DNA of 64,000 bases, from the NCBI GenBank assembly GCA_039881145.1, contig JAYKKI010000052.1:7321501-7385500 (forward strand), in the 5' to 3' direction. Within the stretch, counting starts at the first letter, position 1; every line of letters begins with the position of its first letter. The translations under genes were made by a program, and so were the position numbers. This DNA comes from Druceiella hillmani (taxonomy: Eukaryota > Arthropoda > Insecta > Lepidoptera > Hepialidae). The notes beneath the pieces were generated by a model that made no database searches, was not told the DNA's origin, and worked only from the letters and a program-made list of their open reading frames with translations. Shown piece after piece: positions 10,510 to 23,160 of this stretch.

Positions 10510-12440
10510 TGAAAATAAATATTTGTAAAATTATGAGCGCACAAAAGTAAGCCAATAAAGAGGAAAATTGTCAAAAAGTTTAATTAACCGCATGTATATC
10601 TAGAAACTAGCCGAACTATAACACAGCTGCACTTGACCAGTAATGCCTGATCCGTGATCGGAAGCTATGGGATTAAATCTAAGTGACGTGATCCTAATTT
10701 TACTTTTTTTTAATTTCAGTAATGTAAATAAAAATATGTCATTTATGCTATTCAAATTTAATAATATACTATTTAAATTTATTATAGAATTTAAAAATAA
10801 TGACATTTTTTTTTGGAATATATTATTTTCTGTAGAAATTACAGTTACAATTTCACAAATAGTTATTTTCAATATACTTTATCACCATTAAAATTGGATC
10901 TCAAATTGAATTCTCTAAGGCCGAGTCATGTCCATGTGTGCTGAAAAATTGTGAAGCTAAAACATTGGTTGTTGTGACTTAGAATTAATGTAATAAAATA
11001 ATTTTAAAATTTGTATATTTCACTTCCATAGAAAATTATGTATTTATGTAGCTTTAGATAAAAATTAATTCAGTTAGGTCATTTAGTCACTATATTACTT
11101 TAATTGAATAGTTTTAGTAGGAATTCGGCTTCTTTTTTTATTTTGTAAAATTTGAACCTAAATATTATTTTAATTGTAATCTTATTTATTTGTGGGCAGA
11201 GAACCGTCCACGGGTCAGAAACTTTCAACCATTTGATAATTTTGTCGCAACTGTGATATTCGCTAGTTTGCTGGAATAAACAGTAGATAATATCTTTTTT
11301 TTTATTTACGAATGGACTATTCGTTTCTTTAAATAATTTTTTTCAAAATTGAACTTATTGAGATGTATAATAAGGTATTCAGTTAAAAATAAATAAAATA
11401 TTACCGAAAATATTGTGCAGAAAAAGATTATTCTGTCTTCTATCACCAGAAAATAATTTTATCTAGTGTTATATAACTATATGTTAAAGATATGGTTACC
11501 CAATTAACTTCAATTTAAATTCCATTTATGTTTATTAAACATTTTATTTCGTTTTTAAAAAGGTTTGGCGAGAATTTGGCTATTGAGACTTATATTAACC
11601 GTTATTTACGTCTTCAATTTGAAGACTGGTTTAAATATATATGCATAATGCATATTGCACAGGTATAAATAACATACGTAAGCATACACACGCATGCAAG
11701 CACGCACTATTTAAAATAACAATTATCGCTATTTTCTAGAATCTTTGAAATGGTCTTCGCTTTTTACTTTTTGTTTTTCTTTAGTTTGTCTTGATTAAAC
11801 GGCATCAAACCTATTCAAGATGATTTCAATTGAAACTAAATTTAAATAATAAAAAACAAACTTTATTTGATAGTACAGTAATTCAACGTAAACCCTTTTT
11901 TCTAATTGGATTTACAACTGCCAACCACTGCACGTAATTCCTACAAATTTTTCCAGCGAATATTGCGAATCCAATTAGCGTCGCTCAGCGGAGCTTGACA
12001 ATGCCGCCGGGAACGTAGAGGACGGACAGAATTAAAGCAAGTATCCGCTGTGTGCGAGTAACTGGTAACCAATTTTCAACGCATGCGAAAGAAAGATATA
12101 CTCATATATTACTGTGTTCCTGTTTTAGAGGGCATATTTATATTTTTTTTATTAATTGCAAGCTATTGTGAAGGAGTCATATTTGTAACGATGTTTTGAT
12201 AAGTTTTTATTATGTAGGATATGGAAAAAATAGTTGCATGTATAATTAGGTTCAAAATCTTTAATATATCATTATTGAGTGGTGTTGAAAATTGTGGTCC
12301 AACTAATTAAGGAAACCCTAGGGAATGTGCCGACAGTCATTTTGTATTTTATTTATAGAACAGGACAATATTATACCTGTAGACTTTTTTTATTCTACCT
12401 TGGTAAGTGATGGCACCAAAAAATATATATACATACATAT
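10510..12440. other. AT-rich stretch with a GC-richer spot, no gene recognised
   Basis: Frames around 10,600-10,890 on both strands are AT-rich and without motifs. A GC-richer spot at about 11,950-12,080 has CpGs but no splice-site pair or recognisable frame. A (TA)n-like tract is at 12,420-12,445. Confidence 0.45.
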
Positions 12441-12444
12441 ATAC

Positions 12445-12975
12445 ACTCTGTGTCCTGGAGAAAATGTCGGACACAAAGAAACGTTATTCTTTGACTGAAA
12501 AATAATTGATTGACTTTAAAAGATGACTGTTTTTTCATAAAATTGAAAACAATATTCAGAATTATTTGTTATCTTTTTCGTACACTCGATACGTTCATGC
12601 ATAGTTCAACGCTGCTCCGGGGAATAACCCGCGAACGGGCAAGCAGCCGCACGGGACATTGAGTTTTGTAATAAGTAATTTATACGTACAAAAATTAATT
12701 GATTGGTTAAATAACATGAAATATAACTAGTAAAAACATAGTAAATTATTTAAGTTTGTTCGTGCGAGCATTTAGTTCCGATTCACTGCCCCAAAGGAAA
12801 AAATCGATTGATGTTATGTCTGGAGATCTCGGAGGCCAGGATACAGGTCCACTGCGCCCTATCCTGTGAAGACAATATTGCTCGTCTAAATACTCACGTA
12901 CCCGAATATTGAACTGAGGGGGATGCTTCGTCGTGCTGTTACCACATATCTCTGACTATGCTCAAAGGCAAATTT
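12445..12975 (-). mobile_element. Remnant of a Tc1/mariner-like DDE transposon
   Basis: The minus strand carries the C-terminal part of a DDE transposase (12,746-12,960). Towards lower coordinates follows a degenerate 3' region that ends near 12,445 with ACTCTGTGTCC, resembling the CGGACACCCTGT-type ends of such elements in insects. The 5' part and the matching second terminal repeat were not found. A small perfect inverted repeat (AACTGTTAC/GTAACAGTT, 12,981-13,004) sits at the broken edge. Confidence 0.6.
12746..12960 (-). pseudogene. DDE transposase C-terminal fragment
   Basis: Translation gives a segment starting STTKHPPQFNIRV, continuing REYLDEQYC, then WPPRSPDITSIDFFLWG, and a stop at 12,748-12,746. 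This is the signature of the transposase class usually annotated as Tc3-like/DUF4817, where the second catalytic Asp lies in a QQDGAPPH-like motif. Here that Asp appears replaced (TTKHPP), while the Asp residues of the PPRSPD block are kept. In-frame stops lie just upstream. With the N-terminal helix-turn-helix and most of the catalytic domain missing, the product cannot be active. Confidence 0.8.
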
Positions 12976-13059
12976 AGTACAAACTGTTACACTTCTGTAA
13001 CAGTTTATTTATGGTGTCATTCTAGATACAAAAATGCTTATTTTTGAAGTGAAACTTCT

Positions 13060-13275
13060 TTACGCACGCTTGATTTGGGGAGTAAGCTGGTGAATACGTG
13101 ATGAGAGCGTTACAAAAAATGTGATCGGGCGAGGCGAACGGAAGTTGGCAGGGAGATAAAAGTTAGTGAAGACAGAAAGAGAGAGAGTTATGTTTCGTAT
13201 ATTACTGTAGGGACAAGAGGTGCAAGAACACATTTTCTTTCTCTCTTTCTTACATAGCCACTTATGTTTCATGAA
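13060..13275. other. Purine-rich unique sequence, nothing recognised
   Basis: This patch is somewhat GC-richer and contains a GAAAGAGAGAGAG run, but no motif or usable splice pair. Confidence 0.35.
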
Positions 13276-13296
13276 ATATATATATGTATATACACA

Positions 13297-13349
<53 letters not shown>

Positions 13350-13350
13350 G
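13276..13350. repeat. (TA)n microsatellite, interrupted
   Basis: An alternating TA/GTATA tract of about 75 bp with a few interruptions. Confidence 0.95.
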
Positions 13351-13354
13351 TGTG

Positions 13355-15980
13355 TATGCGAGTTTGCTAGCGTTACTCGAACGGTGATTTTTTGATTATT
13401 TTGTAATTTCATTTCGTTCTTGAACAGTTTTATAAATTATTATTTTCTTCAATACATTAAATATTCTACGTTTAAAGTGAATAAAATTGTAAATTCATTT
13501 TAAAGGTCATATTTTGTGAATTTGAAGTTTTACTTTAGTCGTGTGGTCTATGGCACACTCGTTTTTTTTATTGTTAATTATTTAATATTATATAAACACT
13601 TATTAAACAGAATTTAGATATGAATATTTTATAAAAAATTATAAAAAAATCAACTCTGGCATAATGCCAACATATTAGAAGTATTAAAATAAACCCCTTC
13701 GTAAAATTTATACGACTTATATGTGGCAAAACGCTATGTGGCCCATTTGTACAAAGTAGATATGTGTGAATGTATTTGTAGATAAAATAGGATTGGAATG
13801 GTTTGAAAGTGAAGCCCAATACCATAAATTGTAGACGAAATTATTATTACTGATAGTTACGGTGAAAATTATTTAGATAACTGATTTGTCAAAACTGAGA
13901 TTGTATATTATTAAATTGTATAATATTTCATATTTTAGTTCGTAATAAACAATAATATTCTTTAAATATTTATGTTGATTATAATTTAAACCTACTATTG
14001 GATAATATACCTTTTTACTAAAAATCACTGATAGTATTAAATTTTTATATTCCATCAGTACCATTTTTCATACTTCTATATTATAGAAATATTTGGTTTT
14101 TAAGTAAAATAATTTCTAATAAGGTATTGTTTAAAGGTGTGATTTTGATACATTTCATGAAAATATTTTTGAATAATTTTTAGAAAAAAAATTTCTACAG
14201 ATTTTCATTCACTAGTCAAGAGTGAATTACATATCATTCGTAGTGACACAACTAACTAACTAATCATCCTACAATAAAAAATCTTTATTAAACTTGTAAT
14301 AATAAAATAAAAAATATTTAATAATATTAATATAATAATATTAATTGAGAAATTTCTAACAGCATTTACAAATATGCAAAATCAATAACAAAATTATTTA
14401 TTTTTGATAATGCTAACTGTCCTAATCAAAGAAATGTTAAAAAAATTGCTATAAAATTAAAATATTAATAAATATGGCATCGATTAAAACTACGTGTTCT
14501 GTCGTTAAGGCCGATAGTAAATTTTAGGTTTAATTTAATTAAAATTTGTTTAATTAAATTTGAGGATTTTTGTTCAGCGAAATTAATTGTGAAATAATTA
14601 GTGACGTTATCGAAACTTCAATAATATCGAGAAATATTCCACAGAAAATCTGTTCTTTTTTTACTTTAAAAATTATAACATACTTCTGCTCCCTCCCCTC
14701 CCTCTATTTAATGTATCTTTCTCTCTCGCTCCGTCTCATTTGATATATCACTATCGCCATTCAGCGCTCATTACGCAAAGTGAATCTTTAGTCTTAGACA
14801 ATTCGCTAATAGTTCCAACCCCGATAAGATATGACCATAAGATTTGTAAAAGGACCAAAATGTAATCCTGCAGGCGACCCTTGCGATAGATGGTCAAGAG
14901 CGCCACCTAATTGCGCCACCTAACGGGTCTTACCAATTGATTGTTAGCATGCTCCCCAGTCGCAAATATGTTTAAGTATCATCTGGTGTGATTTTGGGTA
15001 ATAGTTTTAGTTTAGAAAATGCGGCGGTAGCACCGCAACCATGGATTAAGTAGGGCGGGGATAGAATTCCAGTCCTATATTGGGTACAGCTATTATACAC
15101 TTATCCTTAGTACAATGCGTCTGTCGTAAAATTGTCATGCGAACAAAGGAATGTGTTGCGATGGTATTCCCAGGAATATCCTTAGATTGAATGTCATGAA
15201 ATAAGATTCGATGTCTTAAATGGTTTCTAAAATCGACATGCTATTTTGAAATCCATTTATGTCCTTTTTAACCTGTTATGTGACCTATGGTTCAATAACA
15301 GGTCGTGTATGTTTCATAAATCTTTCATAATTTCCGTAATAATAAAGGAATTAGTAATCTCCCTCAGCTTGTTCCGTTCACTTATATTTGTATATGTGTA
15401 AGACCTGTTAGAATAACTGGTTTTTATTTTTTTTAGATTTTATATTGTTTTTAATTTTACCTTCTTGAGATTAAATTTATCAAAGTGAAAATGAGTGTAA
15501 AATTTTTATTAATTCATATTTGGTAATAAGTTGGAAAGATATATTTACTACAAAACTCTGTAAAAATATCAGAGTATAAATTTCATATTAATAATTACAA
15601 AAGGCAGAGAGCTTTAAACAACTGTTATGTCTAGGAGCATATTTTATGTACGCCAGTGAGGGTACGCGCTTGCGTGTGTGTGTGTAGCGGGAGAATATGT
15701 GCGTATATGCGTGCGTGGGTGCGTGCATATATAGTATTTTGTAATCATACTTGTCTATGCAAGTGTAAAAAATATGTTTTAATATACGCAGTTAATACAT
15801 GCACGCACAAAATTAATTACTGTAGCTACTGACATTTGAGGTATATTTTAATATTAAATAAAGTATTTTTAATGAAATAATTATTTTATACGAGTGCTTA
15901 TTTCTGTAATTAAATATTAGTTTTATTTTCTTACTCTAACGTTAATTTTTGTTACAAGGTTGTATTTAAAATTAAAAATA
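13355..15980. other. AT-rich stretch, no gene recognised
   Basis: Contains only AT-rich sequence and small palindromes (about 14,310-14,345 and 14,525-14,562). A pyrimidine-rich patch at 14,688-14,730 is followed by a GC-richer region to about 15,080 in which GCGCCACCTAA occurs twice close together (about 14,900-14,925). A TG/GC-rich low-complexity tract lies at 15,670-15,732. Confidence 0.45.
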
Positions 15981-15982
15981 CT

Positions 15983-16078
15983 TTTCCCTGACTGTGCAAT
16001 AAATTATTACTAATCTACTATTATATACATAGTTTCCCTGACTGTGCAATAAATTATTACAAATTTACTATTATATGA
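15983..16078. repeat. 50-bp tandem duplication (two copies)
   Basis: TTTCCCTGACTGTGCAATAA begins at 15,983 and again at 16,033, a period of 50 bp. The copies differ by only a few bases, so the duplication is recent. Confidence 0.9.
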
Positions 16079-16079
16079 A

Positions 16080-19000
16080 TAATAAAATTCGATTTTAATC
16101 TCGGCTTCAATGACATGGAAAAGACGTAAAAAAGCTGCGAATGGAGTACAACGTTTGTTTATAAACAATATCTTTATAACAATACTAACCTTAGCATTGG
16201 TAATATCTAAGTAGTTTAAGATGCATAGAACCGAAAATATAGTAAGTGATAGAATTGATATGATTGCTATTTGTTTTTAAGTAGCTATTACGTAGTTCAC
16301 GCTCTTTTTATCAATGGGTGATTATAGACTCTTGACACCGTGCGAGGGATTAGAATTCACCACTACACTAATTTTTTTGATACATCGTCTACGACGTATG
16401 TGCGAAATTCTTCTGTAAACGTAGTGCCTCAGTGCTGGTAATGTGTGGATGTACTCCAGCTACTATCTGACATATGCAGTGTGTGAATGTTGTCGATTTC
16501 CGTTCAGAAGAAATATGATGCACGGAACCAAAGTCACCCACGAGTGTAGATCTACAATTAAATTTTGGAATAGGTTAATTTCTATTTACCGAGATACAAT
16601 AGATAAAATGCAGTGAAATCCAATGTATCGTAAACCTTTTATAAATTATGATGCTAGAAAGTCTGAAGTAATAAAACTGCATGGATGATCTAGATCAAGA
16701 GTTTCTGTATAGTCTGTTAACAGAAAAAATCAATGTAGATCATGCCAATATTTTGAATTTCTTTGAACATCATAAGAACAAACTCTCATGCGCAGTAAGA
16801 TAATTGTGCATCAATCCCTCGATAAAGTTGTCCCATCACGGAGTTTTTGGAAAAACTTACTTTCGTATATTTTACAAATTTTAAGTGAGCGATCCTAAAA
16901 ATGTGGATATGTATTAACGAGAGATCTATATGTATTTACGAGGGATACAAGTGTAAATGTGTCGGTAGCAGATAACGATTCGTGCCAAGGGAAAAATATA
17001 TTCTGTATTCATCCATGTAATGCAGGTTATAAGTGTGTAAAATTGTTCGAAGATCGGTGTGCGTTTAGGCGTGAAAATGAGATAAATAAACAAATAGATA
17101 AACTCACTTTCACGTAATTCAAAACGTTTGTAATGTTTCAAAATGCATAATATTTTAAGGGAAATTGATCGTTAAATATGTGGTTAGACCGATAATATTA
17201 TTGTATGGCATCAAAAATTAAACATTTTTATGAATTCATCCTTATGAAATTTCCAGCAACGAACGGGAATTATTTGAAAATAAGGGAATATTTGGAAATT
17301 TATATTATTATCTTGAAAGAATAACAAAATTGAAAACAATAAGAAAAACTGAACACAATTTCAAAGAATGTGCCGACAATTGCACAATGCAAGGCTGCTT
17401 CGATAAATCGTTGTACTGACAAGTATTGCCTAGCATAGTGCAAAGACGTATGTAAATATGTTTGAAATGGAAACCAGCTTTATGCATAGGAGAAGCGAAT
17501 AACTTTTGTAAGCAGTGAGTTGACGGCTGCCGACTGCTACTTTTGTGGGATGGTGGCCAACTTTCAACTGACTTAATGCACAAGTGAAGAGGCTCGCGCC
17601 GCCAAGTAAATAAATCTCTTATTATCGCGTGTTCAGTTTTAGGTTCTCTCCTTGCAGCCAATTTTTACTCACAATGTTAGAATCTGTGAGAGTTTAGTAG
17701 AGTCATTCTGTTTTTAACCAAGTGCCAAAAACAGAATCCATATAATTTCAAATGTCCGTCTACCTCTCCGTTTTTCTATCCGTGTATCACAGCCATTTTA
17801 TTGGGACTATGGAAAATAAATAACAAATCATTAAAAAGTAATAAGCCCAAACGAGACAAAAATTTAATTGAAGAATACAAAACAAGGATCTACACTATAC
17901 TTACGATTAATAATATGTAGAGTAGGCAGCTCTCAAATTTCAACATCAACATATCCTACTCATCACAGGGAAATTTATATTTTTACAATGAAATTTGTAT
18001 CGCGGTTGGCAGACTTATTATATAGCAGACTTAGCCATATTATCAGGCTTAAAACATTGTACCCTAAGTATGTTACTTTTTTTATTAAAAAGTAAATATA
18101 GTGGCCATAGGCTAAGCAATACAATATAATAGATTTCAATCTAATTAAGAGACCATGACTGCTACGAAAATTTAATTAAGGCAAATTATGTTTTAAGGAA
18201 TGATTCAAAATACGCGAGAATTTGAACAAGTCTACTAACAGGTAGACTTCCTTCCAACGATGCAAATTTCAATCAAATTACATAATTTTTTTTGAAAATG
18301 AGTACGATGATATATAATTGAAAATTCAGAGCAACCGACTAGTAATATTCTTAATCACAAATTTATCGCAATTCCGTTTTCACTTTTCAATAAAATTATA
18401 TTCACATAGTCGTATTTTTAATGTTATTTTTATTTAGTAACGTCTATTTTTTTTATTAAATAATGTTTTAATATCAAATAATGACAAACGTTTTTGTGCG
18501 CGATGGTTTCACGAAATTATTTAGCTCACAATATACATTACAGTGCGTTACACGAGTTTCTTACTAATAATTTTATAGCCTATTTTGAAATATATATTTT
18601 AAAATTAATTTATTCCGCCTTAGACAACAGTCCCAATGAGTCATGTTTACGAATTATTCTACAAAATATTTCTTAACTTCCATCGTTACAAGAGGATTAT
18701 GGAATGGTTGAAGAATTGGTAGATTTGAATTTTTCCGTTAGTTTTAATTTTGACACAAGCGATAATAGTTTTCTTTATTTTTAAAAACATCGTTAAATAT
18801 AGGCATAGTATTTTAATTTAGTGAGTTATCGTTGTATTAATTTATCATGGAGAAAAGCTGCTATCGCAATTGTTTCAACCTGCCAAATAAATTTCGTTAC
18901 TTCACTAACATTGGACAAGATACTTTAAAATCTAAAGGTGCACTTCCTCCCTGAAGAAAATATAGCGTGCGTGAAAACAATTTTATATTGCTTACTCTGA

Positions 19001-20985
19001 CAATATAAATAATTTATGTCCACTTAAATGTGATAGTAGTTCCAGTAAATTAGAAAGTAGAATTTACTAACATATTGCTTTCTTTGTTTTTAGAATAGCA
19101 GACCTATACAAAACACTACTAAATTTGGAATGTGAAGAAACTTTAATAGTGAAGAACCAGCAGTTTAATTATCTTATAAATACGTAATTCTATGAAAAAC
19201 ATAAGAGTTTGATAACTTTATCACTTTTTGGGAGAAAATTTGCTATAATATACCAAGTAATAGCCTGCAAAATATCATTGAAATACATTTTTCATTACAT
19301 TCCTATATCGATTTATACCTCGAATTTAGGTATGATGGCCAAAATGAATATTTCACCACGCATTAGGAGGTTAAAATAAAGGATTTCTATCAGTTCACAA
19401 TGTGACTTTGTCGACTCAATAGAGGAAAACTCTATTTCAATATATTTCATATGGAATATTTACTTCATTCCTTAACCTTATCTACCAACATTATTTTTGA
19501 CGCGCTGTGTGTTACTCAAATATAAAATTAAGCAGAATATTTTTAAGTTTCTTCGACATAAGTGAAAAATTAATTATTTCCTTTTTATTAGTTTTACAAA
19601 TATTTTTATTTTTTGGCATAAAAACGGCAAGTTTTCCAAAATTTTGAACACCACTTTAGTGGTTAAAAACTAAAATTTAGTCAATGATAGTTATTTTTCT
19701 CGATGTCATAAATGGTAGTTTGTTTCATTAGTAGCGTAGTATAATTAATTTTGGACTATATGTGTTGTGGTTTTATATTTACTGATGTTGTGAAATCACT
19801 GTGAAATCACCTTCTCGACGAAAGATGGCACAAGGATGAAGGTTGCCATCGTTTAAAATAGAATAACAAACAAATAGAATTCAAATTAATTTAATTTCGA
19901 AAGTCCAAGAATAAAACTTACGCTCGAGATTGGAACAAATTGAATGAGAAATGTCAGTTCCAAATATTGACGAAGTGTTTAATTTTTTACGTAGAATAAA
20001 ATGTCTGTAGAAACGATAAAAATTTAACCGATGTTATAGAAAGAGAATATAACTTAAATAAACAGTGTCGTTTAGAATAAAAAAATAACTGATTAATAAT
20101 CAGGAAGGAGCAAAAAATGAAATGCAGTTACTTTTATTACGATGTCCATGTTAAACCATAATATGACATCAAGAAACAACTGTCTTTGTAAATACGAATA
20201 TCATATATTTTTAATATATCAATAATTAATAATAATAAAAAATAATTTTAAAAATCAAGCAAAATGCATAATCACCTTTTAGAAACATTTACAAATAATC
20301 AATATTGATCTTTTTTTAAAGTGTACTTGTAAACTTAATTAATTAAAAATAACCTGACAATAAAGCTTATTATTTGTTGTCAAAATGAATGTATTTCCTC
20401 AGTTTTCATGTTTGGCGCGCTTTTTTCGATGACCCTGTTTGTCTTGAAAGTTCTGTGAATTAGTATCTTATAGCTGTTATAGGCAGATACAACGAGGCAC
20501 AGCGATTATTGCTTTATTTTAATGATTCAAAGACTTACGTAAAAATTACATTTGTAAATAGTTATAGAAAATAACCTGACTTGGACTAAAAGATACAAGA
20601 TCTTTTAGTATAAAGGTTCAAAACCATACGAATGTTTGTTGGTTTCGTTTAAAAAGGTTAATGTATGATCCGAAAAAAATCATTATCTCTGATTGCACTT
20701 TAATGATCACCGAATTTAAAAAAAAAGCTTATCAATAAACCTCTTTCTTCCTAGATATAGTTGAAAGTTTTAATAATAATGAATTACTTGAACAATAAAT
20801 GTTCATAACAACATTGTTCAAATTAATTTGGAATTGAAAGTCAAAAATTAATTTAGATGCTCCATGATTGCCTTTTGTTCACGTCATTAAATTAAATTTG
20901 AATTTTCCTGAATGAGACGTATGTAACGTTTCATTTTTAAAAACAGTAATTTAAAAAAGTATAATTTTTCAAACTATGAATACTT
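16080..20985. other. Long AT-rich stretch, no gene recognised
   Basis: I found no motif in any frame. A 117-codon minus-strand frame (17,661-17,308) is the longest here but shows no domain. A short hairpin lies at 20,585-20,609 (ACTAAAAGAT/ATCTTTTAGT, 5-nt loop). TGTGAAATCAC is repeated in tandem near 19,790. Confidence 0.45.
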
Positions 20986-20999
20986 AGAATATGATATAA

Positions 21000-21235
21000 A
21001 GTACTACGTTTAACCATCGGTCCTTAATTTTCCCATTCGCTCTTGTCGAACTATTTTTATGAACTCATCTTTCTGGCAGTCTTCGTGCTTTCCTTTTGTC
21101 GCTTCGGCCGTTTCATATCGTCACTCTTTCGGTTCATATTTTATTACTTATTCCTACTACATGATTAGTCCAATTCCATTTCAGTCTTTGACTACAATCT
21201 TCTTTCTCTAATCATTTCAAACTTAACGTATGCCT
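21000..21235 (-). pseudogene. LINE reverse-transcriptase C-terminal remnant
   Basis: On the minus strand, 21,184 to about 21,000 translates as LKWNWTNHVVGI, then TERVTI, then GRSDKRKARRLPER, with stops where the family has Trp. This is the C-terminal region of insect endonuclease/reverse-transcriptase LINEs, where the pattern is LKWNWAGHV...RW...R...RGRPPTRW. It is short, stop-ridden and clearly dead. The upstream polymerase domain was not found, so it is 5'-truncated. Confidence 0.6.
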
Positions 21236-21239
21236 CTGC

Positions 21240-21685
21240 CGCCAAAATGTTAACTTGCTTAAGAGCAATAACAAGCATCAGTTTTTATAATAAAATAAAT
21301 GTATCTAGTGCATATTCATATTTGTGACGCATAAAGAAAATAAGGCAACAGGCATGTATTCGGAACTTTTCTTAATTTGATTAGTAAAACAGTCCTTAAA
21401 CTCCAAAATGTGTTCCATATTATATTTACATGTCTATTCATTTCTTTACGATATCTAGATTTACTGAAAGACATTTGTTTCTCTATACATATCTACGAGT
21501 ATATATTCTTCTGGGTGACAGATCAAAATTTAGTTGCCATAAGAATATTTATCATTATTTTGTTTTTTTAGAAATGTTAATTTCTAAACCTATTTTTTGA
21601 CTTAGGTAGTTTTGATCATTGATGCAATAGTGTTGCTGGTTACAGAAACAAGTATTCAATGGCCAATGGATCTGAACGTAATTAG
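21240..21685. other. AT-rich stretch, nothing recognised
   Basis: No gene. The 64-codon plus-strand frame starting at 21,377 is hydrophobic and AT-driven. Confidence 0.45.
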
Positions 21686-21699
21686 GTATTGTGCTTTAA

Positions 21700-22130
21700 T
21701 TTTGATTTTTTTTCAAAACCAATTCAAGTTTTCATTATGTTCTCAAGAACTATAATGAATAATGTAGAAGATAATCGTTTGCTTTTCGTAATATTTATTT
21801 CCCAAACTTATCTGTTCAACTTTATACGAACAACGCTTTCTTTTCTGTCCATGTTTAAACGTATCTATAGATTCGGAACTTATTGTCTTGGAACCCTCCA
21901 AGATAACGATTGAAATTTTATGATCCATTGATAAACAGCCGAAAAAATTATAGCGAGAGATGTGTCTATGATAGTGTCGTATGGTCCAATAACTCCGATT
22001 TCTTTTTGGAATCAATTCATGTTTGTCATTATGTTTTCAAATACAGTAATGACTGATCTAGGAGATAATTGATTGCTATACGTTATGCCTCTTCAAGTAT
22101 TTATTTAAAAAATTGTCCGTCCAATTTTTG
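21700..22130 (+). repeat. Two diverged direct copies, offset about 295 bp
   Basis: The landmarks CAATTCA-GTTT, TCATTATGTT and AATAATG/TAATGA followed by AGATAAT-GTTTGCT recur at 21,720-21,800 and 22,013-22,090. The small open frames crossing both strands here follow from the repeat's composition and show no motif. Confidence 0.5.
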
Positions 22131-22314
22131 GGGAATGTATATAAATGCTATCATCAAATATAGAGACGAATGCTTTAGTTTAGTTAATGAAAGATAGATA
22201 AAAAACTTGTATTACGTAGTTTAAACCTATTTTTCCTAAGTTGATCGCTCGTAATAATCAGACTTTTTAAAATAATTACGAAATATATGATCCATCTCAT
22301 TGTATATAAATAAA

Positions 22315-22318
<4 letters not shown>

Positions 22319-22393
<75 letters not shown>

Positions 22394-22394
22394 A
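22319..22394. repeat. (TA)n microsatellite
   Basis: A nearly pure TA tract of about 75 bp. The neighbouring open frames rich in Tyr and Ile are artefacts of it. Confidence 0.97.
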
Positions 22395-22776
22395 CATAAA
22401 TAAACGCATATAAATGCTGACAAATTCTTATCTTGAGCTAAGAGTTTTGTTTTTATACCTGTTTAAAATTTCTGTGAACATAAACTTACTGCATTTTCCA
22501 GCACAGATAGACTCGTGCCATGACGGTTTTGCAAATATTTATGCAGTTATTATAATTTTAAGGAACACAGTATTTCTGGTAAACTATTTACAAAAATTAA
22601 TTTTTTCCACCTACCTATATTGCCTATTATATCTTTTGACAAGCGTAAAAACACGGTGTTTGAAAAAAAAGGCATTTAGAATCAATCATAGTTTTCCTAG
22701 AATCTGTGCATTAGTTTCTAAAACATTGATTTTTTCATATTTTAAGTTGAGTATTTTCGGAAATGGGGAAATAGGC

Positions 22777-22946
22777 GGGGGGGGGGGAGGCGTACCAACT
22801 TTGTTTTGCATTTTTTCGATATATGTCTGAAGTCAGTACATCTAAGATTATGATATTTTTGGAACTTTATAACTAGTCGTTTCAAAGGATTCCAACACTA
22901 TATACGAAATTTATATTTTTTTGTATATTTAAACCCCCCCCCCCCC
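22777..22946. repeat. Homopolymer pair: G11 and C13 about 150 bp apart
   Basis: G runs uninterrupted at 22,777-22,787 and C at 22,934-22,946, both followed by further G/A- or C/T-rich bases. These are the only long G or C homopolymers in the window. They lie inside or next to the dispersed repeat at 22,999-23,160. Confidence 0.9.
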
Positions 22947-22998
22947 TCCCTACCTGAAATATTAGTAAGAATTTTAGATACTATTTGAGCGTTTTCTA

Positions 22999-23160
22999 TT
23001 GAAATATGTTCGTGTTAATATATTTTATTATTATGCCAAATTTAAAGTTTCTAAGTCAAACGGAAAAGACTGTGACAGACAGACGGATATACATCTGAGA
23101 GATTTTATATGGGTTTCGCTTTTGCTATCTAAAATCTATACAAGTTGAGAAAGATCGCCA
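22999..23160. repeat. Diverged dispersed repeat, copy 2
   Basis: Aligns with 62-190 (landmarks TATGTTCG, TTAATAT, GCCAAATTT, ACAGACAGACGG and GATTTTAT). The ACAGACAGACGG stretch is a phrase often seen inside old insect DNA-transposon repeats, but I cannot name the family. Confidence 0.4.

Noticed and set aside
12600..12660. Small structured RNA suggested by a GC-rich spot
   Set aside because: It falls within the decayed transposon between the transposase stop and the 3' end, so transposon origin is simpler.
17308..17661. 117-codon minus-strand open frame
   Set aside because: It has no recognisable motif, no convincing splice or promoter context, and a composition that can arise by chance in a slightly GC-richer patch.
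22184..22423. Tyr/Ile-repeat protein on the minus strand (also 61,418-61,636)
   Set aside because: Translations of (TA)n microsatellites, not genes.
22414..22830. 138-codon plus-strand frame, the longest in the window
   Set aside because: It begins just after a (TA)n tract, runs through a G11 homopolymer and has no motif. It is a composition artefact.
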